DNA of 44,070 bases. It comes from Sphingomonadales bacterium Ga0077531 (lineage in GTDB: Bacteria > Pseudomonadota > Alphaproteobacteria > Sphingomonadales > Sphingomonadaceae). The stretch spans positions 1 to 44,070 of the forward strand of contig LNED01000011.1 in assembly GCA_001464915.1 (NCBI GenBank). The letters are read 5' to 3'. Shown in pieces: positions 32,789-40,383 of the stretch. The notes under the pieces are model-generated. The model did no database searches. It was not told where the DNA came from and worked only from the letters and a program-made list of their open reading frames with translations. The translations under genes and the position numbers were made by a program. Every line of letters starts with the position of its first letter. Position 1 is the first letter of the stretch.

Positions 32789-34555
32789 TCATTCCGCCGC
32801 TTCAGCCAGTTCCACCCGCTGCGGGCCGCGGATCAGGCCGCCCGGTGCTTCGCCCGTCCAAATGCCATCACGGAACGTGACCGCGCCGTTCTTGATCGTG
32901 CAAACATAGCCATCGGCCTTTTGCAGCAACCGCTTGCCGCCGGCGGGCAAGTCAAACGCCAACCATGGCTTGCCGAGCTTTATACTCTCCATGTCGATCA
33001 CATTGAGATCGGCCAGATAGCCCGGTGCGATCACTCCGCGATCTTCAAGCCCGTACAGCAGCGCGGTATCGCGGCACTGCCGCTTGATAGCCTGCTCCAG
33101 ACCGATCCTTGACCCCCGCTTGCGGCTTTTCACCCAGTGTTCGAGCATGAAAGTGGGTGAGGCGGCATCGCAAATCGTTCCGCAATGCGCGCCGCCATCT
33201 GACAGCGAATTGACCGTGTCGTCGGCATGCTGGAGTGCGTGCAGAAAATCGAGATTTCCGTCGGCATAGTTGAGGATCGGCAGGTAAATGAACCCCTTAC
33301 CCTCACCGCGGCACAGCAGGTCGTAGGCGTATTCCTGCGGGTCGATCCCGGCAATGGCGGCGCGGGCGTTTACACTGGCTTCCGGCGCTGGTTCATAGTC
33401 GAAATCGGGGTCCATTTCGTATTGCAGCGCCCAGCCTTGGGAGATCACCATCACCACCCCAAGGATATCTTTCGGGGCGGCGGAATAGTCATTGGGTTCG
33501 GCGAGCAACTGCGCCTTGAATGCAGGGTCGAGCAGTTTGGCCCGCTGCGCTTCCCACGGCAATTCCTTGATCGCCTGCCAACTTGGGCGAAAGGCGAAGG
33601 GGTTCACCGTGCCTTGCCACGCCATGATGATCCCATTGCCGCGCAGTGCGATCTGAGCGACGATATTGGCGCCATTATCATTCTCGGCGCGCATCAGGGC
33701 GATCTGTTCGTCGAGGGAAAGTTCCTTGGCGATGGATTGCAGCGCGGCGAAGGTAACGGGGATGCCAGCCTCGCGGCTCAGCTTTCCCATCCATGCAAAT
33801 TCATTCCATTCGCGCTTGAGATCGCTCGCCATTTCGAAAACCGCATGGCCGCCCGCTGCGGTGGCGCGGCCCATCGCCTTGCCGATGGCGATCAATTCCT
33901 CGGGGGTGGCAGTGGTGCCGGGAACGAGTTCGCCATCAATCGACTTGTGCAGCACAGTGCGAGAGGTCGAGAAGCCAAGGGCCCCGGCACGCACGCCTTC
34001 CTCAACGATGGCTGACATGGCAGCGATGTCTTCCGCTGTCGGCACTGCACCCGGCTGTTCGCGGTCGCCCAGCACGTAGGCGCGCACTGCACCGTGCGGC
34101 ACGTGGGTACCGATATCGACTGTGCGAGGCAGCTTTTCCAAGGCATCGAGATATTCGGGGAAGGTCTCCCAATCCCACTTCATCCCTTCGGCAAGCGCGG
34201 TGCCGGGGATATCCTCTACGCCCTCCATCAGGCTGATGAGCCATTCGTGGCGGTCGGGCTTGGCCGGCGCGAAGCCGACACCGCAATTGCCCATCACGAC
34301 GGTGGTCACCCCGTGCCAGCTCGATGGGGCCATTTCCTGATCCCAGGTCGCCTGCCCATCGTAATGGGTGTGGATGTCGACGAAACCGGGGGTGATGACC
34401 TTGCCGCTTGCGTCGATCTCATCCGCGGCAGAGCCGTTGATCTGACCGACGGCGGCGATCAGCCCGTCCTTTACCGCCACGTCACCGACAAAGCCGGGTG
34501 CACCGGTACCGTCGACGATCGTGCCGCCCCGGATGATCAGGTCATAATGCGCCAT
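32789..34555 (-). CDS. N-acyl-D-amino-acid deacylase-like amidohydrolase
   Basis: 588-residue member of the amidohydrolase superfamily, D-aminoacylase branch. The start YDLIIRGGTIVDGTGAPGFV is typical. Metal ligands: PGFVDIHTHYDGQATWD (HxH), and VVMGNCGVGFAPAKP, where the Cys resembles the Zn-binding Cys of D-aminoacylase. Later His/Asp ligands are likely in NSLSDGGAHCGTICDAAS, where the final Asp sits in SDGGAH. The end carries RGVIAPGYLADLNVIDMES, the usual composite beta-sandwich part. Homologues act on N-acyl-D-amino acids or on other cyclic or amide substrates, so the exact reaction is open. A hairpin covers its ribosome binding site. PhaZ is the next gene upstream. Confidence 0.9.
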   Translation of the reverse strand: MAHYDLIIRGGTIVDGTGAPGFVGDVAVKDGLIAAVGQINGSAADEIDASGKVITPGFVDIHTHYDGQATWDQEMAPSSWHGVTTVVMGNCGVGFAPAKPDRHEWLISLMEGVEDIPGTALAEGMKWDWETFPEYLDALEKLPRTVDIGTHVPHGAVRAYVLGDREQPGAVPTAEDIAAMSAIVEEGVRAGALGFSTSRTVLHKSIDGELVPGTTATPEELIAIGKAMGRATAAGGHAVFEMASDLKREWNEFAWMGKLSREAGIPVTFAALQSIAKELSLDEQIALMRAENDNGANIVAQIALRGNGIIMAWQGTVNPFAFRPSWQAIKELPWEAQRAKLLDPAFKAQLLAEPNDYSAAPKDILGVVMVISQGWALQYEMDPDFDYEPAPEASVNARAAIAGIDPQEYAYDLLCRGEGKGFIYLPILNYADGNLDFLHALQHADDTVNSLSDGGAHCGTICDAASPTFMLEHWVKSRKRGSRIGLEQAIKRQCRDTALLYGLEDRGVIAPGYLADLNVIDMESIKLGKPWLAFDLPAGGKRLLQKADGYVCTIKNGAVTFRDGIWTGEAPGGLIRGPQRVELAEAAE

Positions 34556-34583
34556 ATTCTCTCTCCCATTTGCGGGAGAGAAT
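34556..34583 (-). promoter_or_regulatory. Hairpin sequestering the SD of the amidohydrolase gene
   Basis: On the minus strand CTCTCCC, a GCAAAT loop and GGGAGAG form a 7-bp stem (plus about 34561-34580). The second arm, GGGAGAGAG, is the only Shine-Dalgarno sequence and lies about 5 bases before the ATG. Such an arrangement could make translation conditional (temperature, antisense or protein), or may be chance. Confidence 0.45.
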
Positions 34584-34614
34584 GTCGCAATCGCGGCAGG
34601 CTGTCCAGCGCAGC

Positions 34615-35478
34615 CTAAGCTGCCGCCATCCGCCGCGCTTCCTTTTCCGTCTCCGGCGCGTCGAGAAACTCGCGGATTGCGGCCACACTTTCATCGGCAT
34701 GGGTCAGCAGGAACAGGTGACCGCCACCCGCAAAAGTCATCAAGCGGGATTTCGGGATCATCGCCTTCAAGATCTTGCCGTTGATCACCGGGACGATCTG
34801 ATCGTCCTCACCCATCATGATCAGGGTTTCCTTGGTCATGAAGGGCAGGGCGGGAAGGCTGCTCCAGCCCATCATGCACAGTAGCTGATACATGTAGCCG
34901 CGCGGGGAAGGGGGCTTGAGACGGCCGATATGGCTGTCCTTCTGGTGCCCGGCTCCATCCTTGTCCACACCGCCATAAAGCGTAGCGAAGTGTTCGTTCA
35001 TGAATTCGGGGTCGATATAGCGGCGCGGATTGGCCATCTTCGTAAAGGCGGCTGGATTGCCCGGCACCATCAACATTCCCGGTGTGGTTGCGATCAAAGT
35101 CAAGCGCCGGGTACGCCCGGGGTGCTGCAACGCAAAATGCTGCGCCATCGCGCCGCCCCAGGATACGCCCATCACATCCACCTGATCCAGCCCGTAGCGC
35201 CCTAGCAACTGCGCTGCTGTCCAGCTCATCGTGAACGGGTTGTACGGGATTAGCGGATCAGGCGATTCGCCCGTCCCCGGCATGTCGAACATGATGAACC
35301 CACGTTCCGGCATGGCAGCGGCAAGCGGGGCGACCGCTTCAATATTGGCACCGATTCCGTTGAAGAACAGAACGGGCAGGTGGTCCGACGGCTGATCGAG
35401 CCGCCATGCAGCAGTCCGTAGCGTCCGTCCGCCCACTTGTTCCATTGTGACGACAGCGCCGTCCATTGCATTTGCCAC
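34615..35478 (-). CDS. phaZ: Intracellular poly(3-hydroxyalkanoate) depolymerase
   Basis: 287 residues, alpha/beta hydrolase of the intracellular mcl-PHA depolymerase type (TIGR02240-like; Pseudomonas PhaZ is 283). LPVLFFNGIGANIEAVAPLA, MFDMPGTGESPDPLIPYNPF, the nucleophile elbow MGVSWGGAMAQHFALQHPGR (catalytic Ser), GMLMVPGNPAAFTKMANPRR (specific to PhaZ), acid Asp in MMGEDDQIVPVINGKIL and His in GGGHLFLLTHADE. The start chosen is GTG 35478, with AAAGGA 9 bases upstream; ATG 35466 is also possible, while the longer frame to 35610 covers the intergenic hairpin. It mobilises the polymer made by the phaC product 134 bases upstream. Confidence 0.9.
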   Translation of the reverse strand: MANAMDGAVVTMEQVGGRTLRTAAWRLDQPSDHLPVLFFNGIGANIEAVAPLAAAMPERGFIMFDMPGTGESPDPLIPYNPFTMSWTAAQLLGRYGLDQVDVMGVSWGGAMAQHFALQHPGRTRRLTLIATTPGMLMVPGNPAAFTKMANPRRYIDPEFMNEHFATLYGGVDKDGAGHQKDSHIGRLKPPSPRGYMYQLLCMMGWSSLPALPFMTKETLIMMGEDDQIVPVINGKILKAMIPKSRLMTFAGGGHLFLLTHADESVAAIREFLDAPETEKEARRMAAA

Positions 35479-35519
35479 GAATTCACGTCCTTTCTGGCGC
35501 CCCAAATGAGGCGCGGGTC

Positions 35520-35553
35520 GGGCGCGCTCGTTGATCCCTAAACGAGCGCGCCC
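35520..35553 (-). other. Perfect 13-bp hairpin between phaC and phaZ
   Basis: GGGCGCGCTCGTT (35520-35532) and AACGAGCGCGCCC (35541-35553) are exactly complementary around an 8-base loop. There is no T-tract on either strand. It is likely an intercistronic RNA structure (partial terminator, processing or stability element) lowering phaZ expression relative to phaC. Confidence 0.7.
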
Positions 35554-35612
35554 ATAAACTTGCGCAGGATTGCGGCTGCCCCCCCCGACAGCCCCCGCGC
35601 TGCAGTGCAATA

Positions 35613-37310
35613 TCAGACTTCTTCGAGAACGTAGAGTCCCGGTGCAGCTTCCATTGCCGGATAGGTATCATTGCCCAAGGTGGCAGGAGCAGCCTTCTTC
35701 TTGCCAGAACGTGCCTGCACCCATTCCATCCACAGCGGCCACCAGCTGCCTTTGACTTCCTCGGTGCCCTGCAACCACTCATCGGCAGTGGCGGGCAGTT
35801 TGCCCTTTTTGCTCTGAACGAAATACTTGGCTTTGGGATTGGTCGGCGGGTTGAGGATCGCCTGCATGTGGCCCGACTGGCTCAGCACGTAGGTCACGTC
35901 CTTTGATCCGAACAGCTGGGTCGAACGATAGGTCGCCTTCCACGGGGTGATGTGATCGGTTACCCCGCCGAGGATAAACAGGTCGCCGGTTACCTTGGAA
36001 AGGTCGATCTTGTGATCCACCATCTCGACCTCGCCGTGCTTGGTGAAGGCGAGCGTTTCATAGACAGTCAGGAAATCGCCCATCAGGCTGGCAGACAGGT
36101 TGGTGGCGTCGGCGTTCCAGAACAACACGTCAAACGCTGGCGGATCAGCGCCGAGCAGGTAGTTGTTGATGACGTAGTTCCAGATCAAATCATTGGGTCG
36201 CAGCCATGCAAAACCGCGCGCCAGATCGTCGGCCTTGATCACGCCCGCCTTACTCGCGCGCTGGCGGGCGAGCTTCATGCCGTTTTCGCTGACCAGTGAT
36301 CCGGCTTCGATATCGGTTGCCATCGGGTGCAACACGCACACCATCAAAGTCAACGTACCGAGCAGGTCAGATTTGTCGGCGGCCAGCTTAGACGCCAGCA
36401 TTGCAGCGGTCTGCCCGCCCGAACACCCGGCGGAGACATTGACCTTTTTCGCGCCAGTAATCGCAGCCACCGCTTCCATCGCTTCGCGGCACGAATGAAC
36501 GTAGTCGGCCATACCCCAGCGGCCCTGTTCCTTGGTCGGATTCCGCCAAGAAATCACGAAGGTCTGAATGCCGTTATCGAGCTGCCATTTGACCACAGAC
36601 TTATCGGGGCTCAGGTCGTTGATATACATCTTGTTGATCTGCGGCGGGATAGTCAGCTGAGGAATTTCATATACTTCGTCTGTGGTTGGGGCGTAGTGGA
36701 TTAGCTCCATCATCTCGGTGCGCAGCACGACCGATCCCTTGGACGTTGCGACATTCTCGCCCAGTTTGAACGGGCGCTTGTCAACCTGGCTGACCATGCC
36801 CTTGTTATGGACAATGTCGTTGTAGGCGTTCTGCAAGCCCTTGATCAGGCTCAGCCCGCCTGAATCGATCACCCGCTTCTGCGCTGTCGGATTGCCGATC
36901 AACGTGTTGGTTGGTGCAAGGCCATCGAGGATGATGTTGGCGATGAAATTCGCGCGATTGCGCTCCAGCTCATCGAGCTCCAGCTCCTCCAGCCAGCTCC
37001 GCATCCCTTTCTGCACTGCAAGGTAATACTGCGCGCCTGCCCGGAAAAAAGGGTTGTAGGCCCAGGCCGGATCCATGAACCGCTTGTCCTTCGGATCAGG
37101 CGCGAGTTCACTTTTGCCGGTAAGGATTTTCACCATATCCTGCGCCATCGCGGTCGAGTGGCGAATGAACCGGGTGGGGTCTGACGCAGTTTCGCGTAGC
37201 AACAGTGCGACCGCGCTGACGAAGTCTTCACGGGCCACGCCGATCAGCGGGCCAAGCGCATTGGTGGACTGGGCTGCCTCGTTTTCAAGCTTCACTTCGC
37301 TGCGTGCCAT
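35613..37310 (-). CDS. phaC: Class II-like (medium-chain-length) PHA synthase
   Basis: Polymerises (R)-3-hydroxyacyl-CoA to polyhydroxyalkanoate on granules. From ATG 37310 (GAGGGG just upstream) it has 565 residues, close to class II PhaC (about 560). The catalytic triad is Cys296 (SAGCSGGQT), Asp452 (GVTDHITPW) and His481 (QSGHMQAIL); Cys296 equals the class II position. Blocks resembling Pseudomonas PhaC1 are APTNTLIGNPTAQKR, GMVSQVDKRPFKLGENVA, PPQINKMYINDLSPDKSVV, FVISWRNPTKEQGRWG, FAWLRPNDLIWNYVINNYLLG and LGNDTYPAMEAAPGLYV. The lipase-like box is A-G-C-S-G, with Ala at the first position instead of Gly. Upstream ATG 37355/37331 are less likely. phaA/phaB, phasin and phaR genes are not in the window. 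Confidence 0.94.
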   Translation of the reverse strand: MARSEVKLENEAAQSTNALGPLIGVAREDFVSAVALLLRETASDPTRFIRHSTAMAQDMVKILTGKSELAPDPKDKRFMDPAWAYNPFFRAGAQYYLAVQKGMRSWLEELELDELERNRANFIANIILDGLAPTNTLIGNPTAQKRVIDSGGLSLIKGLQNAYNDIVHNKGMVSQVDKRPFKLGENVATSKGSVVLRTEMMELIHYAPTTDEVYEIPQLTIPPQINKMYINDLSPDKSVVKWQLDNGIQTFVISWRNPTKEQGRWGMADYVHSCREAMEAVAAITGAKKVNVSAGCSGGQTAAMLASKLAADKSDLLGTLTLMVCVLHPMATDIEAGSLVSENGMKLARQRASKAGVIKADDLARGFAWLRPNDLIWNYVINNYLLGADPPAFDVLFWNADATNLSASLMGDFLTVYETLAFTKHGEVEMVDHKIDLSKVTGDLFILGGVTDHITPWKATYRSTQLFGSKDVTYVLSQSGHMQAILNPPTNPKAKYFVQSKKGKLPATADEWLQGTEEVKGSWWPLWMEWVQARSGKKKAAPATLGNDTYPAMEAAPGLYVLEEV

Positions 37311-37509
37311 GGAATCCCCTCTGTCTGGCATCCGCCCATTGGCTTGGTTGGCCATCGGTTAACGGTGCCTCGTGGATCAGAATGCAGCGAGCCATGTCAA
37401 GTTGCAAGCGTGCGTGCACACGAAACATTTGTCAGGACCGGCCTCGCTCACAAAGAATTTACCCTTGCGATTAACGCTTCTCTCAAGGGTTATCGTCAGA
37501 GGCTTGACG
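37311..37509. promoter_or_regulatory. Divergent control region phaC / first GGDEF-EAL gene
   Basis: 199 bases. For phaC the minus strand shows a perfect -35 TTGACA (plus 37395-37400) with ATCCAC after 17 bases (plus 37372-37377), a weak -10. GAGGGGATTCC before ATG 37310 is the phaC ribosome binding site. For the plus-strand gene TTGCGA near 37465 and GGTTAT after 17 bases is a candidate, and AGAGG (about 37498-37502) precedes ATG 37510. Confidence 0.35.
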
Positions 37510-40221
37510 ATGGCCGGGCAGCGCAATCGAAAATTGAAAACGGGCGGAATGCCGTCGCGCGGAGACGCCCCTGAATTACGCGATGTTTCTGTCAGCGACC
37601 TGCCGGACGGTAACCTGCGCGAGCGCAGCGAACGGCGCCGTCCGGAACGCAATCGCCCCGAAGAACTGACTGATCTGACGCAGGCGGTGGTTGCGCCCGC
37701 CGGTGAGCAGATGTTTTACCTGCCGCTCCAGTCGGGTGGGATGGCTGTGTTTCTGCTGGCGGCCTTTGCGATCGCTTCAGGGGTGGCCAAAGGTCTGCCT
37801 TCAGCAATGACGGGCGCAGCGGCTGCGGCGTCGGTAGTCTTGTTTGCGTGCGGATGGCTGTTCGCGGCGACCGAGCGCAATGTCGAAACTTCGCGCACGG
37901 CGCGCTTGTTAATTGTGCTGGTTGCGATTGTGTTGCCGATGGCCTGCGCGGGCTTCGCACTGGCAGCATGGGTTGGGGAGGGCCTGCCCTGGCAGTGGGC
38001 GGTCGCGACCCTAGTATGTATTAACGCAGCGGCGGCAGCGTTGTTCAAGATCCGGATTAGGTCGCTGCTTAGCGCAAAGTTGGCAAGTTGGACGGGTTTT
38101 GCGAGCCTTGCCCCCGGATTGCTGACGTTGGGCGCTTTATCGGCGGCAGCAATTGCGTTGGCTCTCATCGCGCGGCTCGAATGGACAGCAGCCGAGCGTC
38201 GCAGGTTGGTGCGCGAGGCCCGTGAGCGGGTCGCAGCGCGGGCTGAGGATATTCTTCGCAGCTTTGAGGAAACCGGCCAGGGTTGGTTCTGGGAGACTGA
38301 CCGGCGTGGCCTCATCACCTACATTTCGCCTAAGGCAGCGAAGATTCTCGGCAGAACTGCGGATGCTTTATACGGAAGTCCCCTGAGCGAAATCGTCGAC
38401 TCCGCCTCAGGCTCACATGATGCGGAGCGAACCCTAATCTTCCACCTTTCGGCGCGTTCTGCGTTCCACGATGTTGAAATGCGCGCCGCGACCCATGGCG
38501 AAGAGCGCTGGTGGGCGCTGACCGGGCGACCGGTGTATGATCCCTACCAGAACTTCTGCGGATTTCGTGGCCACGGCACTGACCTCACAGAAAAACGTCG
38601 CAGTGAACAGCAGGTCTCGCGGCTGGCGCACTACGATTCGCTGACCGGGCTCGCCAACCGCGTGCAGATGAGTCAGGCGCTCGAACAGATCCTTGCCGCA
38701 CCCAGTGCGCGGGAGCGGGCCTGCGGTGTTCTGATGCTCGATCTCGACCGGTTCAAGCAGGTCAATGATACACTCGGCCATCCTGCAGGCGACGCGCTGC
38801 TCAAGCAGGTTGCGCAGCGGCTCGAGCGCGCGATTGACGGCGCGGGGCGGTGCGGGCGGCTCGGCGGCGACGAATTCAAGGTGATTGTGCCCGGCCAGCA
38901 AAGCCGCGCTGCGCTCGGCCATCTCGCGCGCGAAATCATCGATGCGCTGTCGCAGCCCTATTCGATCCAAGGGCAGAGCGTGGTGATTGGGGCATCGGTG
39001 GGGATCGCGATGGCACCCGAACACGGATCGACCAGCGAAGAACTGATCCGCAACGTCGATCTTGCGCTTTATGCAGCAAAGGATGCCGGACGCGGAGTAT
39101 TCAGGTTTTACGCCGAGAATCTCCACGCTGCGGCCGAAGAGCGTGCCGAGCTTGAGCAAGACTTGCGCGATGCGATGGCTCGCGGCGAACTTCAGATGTA
39201 TTACCAGCCCGTCGTTTATGCAGCGACCGAGAAGATCGTCGGATTCGAAGCATTGATGCGCTGGAACCACCCAACCCGCGGTTGGCTTTCTCCTTCGCGG
39301 TTTGTGCCGATCGCCGAAGACGCGGGCCTGATCGATCGGTTGGGGCAATGGGCGCTGCGCACGGCCTGCGCCGATATGGCGCGCTGGCCAAGCCCGATCC
39401 GCTGCGCCGTCAATGTCTCAGCATTGCAGTTTGCCAACCCCGAACTTCCCAGCATCGTCGCGAACGCGCTGGCGCATAGCGGGGTTGCGCCGTCACGGCT
39501 CGAACTTGAGATTACTGAGAGCGTGTTCCTTAACGACAACGCTGGAACCGAGGCGATGTTCAAAGCGCTGAAGCGGGTCGGCGTGCGCCTTGCGCTCGAT
39601 GATTTCGGCACCGGCTACTCATCGCTCGGCTACCTCAAGAAAGCGCCGTTCGATAAAATCAAGATCGACCGCAGTTTCGTACAGGGCGCGACCGAACAAG
39701 GCAGCCGCAATGGTGCGATAATCGCGTCGATCACCAGCCTTGCTGAAGCACTGCATATGGATACGACGGCTGAAGGGGTCGAGACACTCGACGAACTGGA
39801 ACTGGTGCGATTGTTGGGGTGCAGCCACGTTCAGGGGCACGTTTACTTCCAACCCATGAATGCGAATGATGCCGAGGTGCTGGCAGCCGGTGAACTTCAT
39901 GCTGAACCGGTTGGCCCGCAAGCCGCCCGCGCTGTGCGCCAGAATCTGCTCCGCCGGGTGGTGGTTGTGGACGATGGCAACGCCTTCAACGCCACCTTGC
40001 GCAACATTTCCGAAAGCGGAGCGATGCTTGAGGGCGTGTGGGGTGTTCAGGCGGGAAGTTCAGTGCTGATCGAATTGTGCGCTGATCATGCTGTCGCCGC
40101 GCAGGTGCGCTGGGCGCGCGAAAATCGGCTCGGGGTCGAATTTCAGCAACCCTTAAAGCGCCGGGCCGATGGTTCCTTCGTTGTGCTGCTGGGGCGGGCC
40201 GGCTTGCAAGCCAACGCCTGA
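37510..40221 (+). CDS. Membrane PAS-GGDEF-EAL-PilZ protein (c-di-GMP turnover)
   Basis: 903 residues from ATG 37510 (AGAGG 7 bases upstream); the open frame to 37372 has no conserved content. A polar N-terminus of about 75 residues is followed by five predicted membrane helices (about 80-230) and a PAS domain (about 250-375, ETGQGWFWETDRRGLITYIS). The GGDEF domain has an intact RLGGDEF (452-456) but lacks RxxD at the usual inhibitory site. The EAL domain looks active: FEALMRW (580-582), LDDFGTGYSSL (697-698), TTAEGVET. The C-terminal PilZ-like domain (about 812-890) has LLRRVVVVDDG and NISESG, the RxxxR-like and NxSxxG parts. It could make, break and bind c-di-GMP; which dominates is not readable. 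Confidence 0.93.
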   Translation: MAGQRNRKLKTGGMPSRGDAPELRDVSVSDLPDGNLRERSERRRPERNRPEELTDLTQAVVAPAGEQMFYLPLQSGGMAVFLLAAFAIASGVAKGLPSAMTGAAAAASVVLFACGWLFAATERNVETSRTARLLIVLVAIVLPMACAGFALAAWVGEGLPWQWAVATLVCINAAAAALFKIRIRSLLSAKLASWTGFASLAPGLLTLGALSAAAIALALIARLEWTAAERRRLVREARERVAARAEDILRSFEETGQGWFWETDRRGLITYISPKAAKILGRTADALYGSPLSEIVDSASGSHDAERTLIFHLSARSAFHDVEMRAATHGEERWWALTGRPVYDPYQNFCGFRGHGTDLTEKRRSEQQVSRLAHYDSLTGLANRVQMSQALEQILAAPSARERACGVLMLDLDRFKQVNDTLGHPAGDALLKQVAQRLERAIDGAGRCGRLGGDEFKVIVPGQQSRAALGHLAREIIDALSQPYSIQGQSVVIGASVGIAMAPEHGSTSEELIRNVDLALYAAKDAGRGVFRFYAENLHAAAEERAELEQDLRDAMARGELQMYYQPVVYAATEKIVGFEALMRWNHPTRGWLSPSRFVPIAEDAGLIDRLGQWALRTACADMARWPSPIRCAVNVSALQFANPELPSIVANALAHSGVAPSRLELEITESVFLNDNAGTEAMFKALKRVGVRLALDDFGTGYSSLGYLKKAPFDKIKIDRSFVQGATEQGSRNGAIIASITSLAEALHMDTTAEGVETLDELELVRLLGCSHVQGHVYFQPMNANDAEVLAAGELHAEPVGPQAARAVRQNLLRRVVVVDDGNAFNATLRNISESGAMLEGVWGVQAGSSVLIELCADHAVAAQVRWARENRLGVEFQQPLKRRADGSFVVLLGRAGLQANA

Positions 40222-40383
40222 CTCCGTTCAATGCCGCCCGAGAAGCGGGTCACCACTGCCTTCTATAGGGAAGATTGCTGTGGCCCATTAGGACAAAAAT
40301 AACCATCTGGCTTTACTTCTAGGTATCACAACCAAGCGGTCTTGCATGATCGCTGGGCCTGATATCTGGAGGTCGTACGCGAG
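40222..40383 (+). other. Gap between the two GGDEF-EAL genes
   Basis: 162 bases without a gene. No terminator is evident. CTTGCA near 40341 with TATCTG about 16 bases later is a weak promoter candidate for the second gene. GGAGG (40368-40372) is its ribosome binding site, 11 bases before ATG 40384. Otherwise nothing recognisable. Confidence 0.4.
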
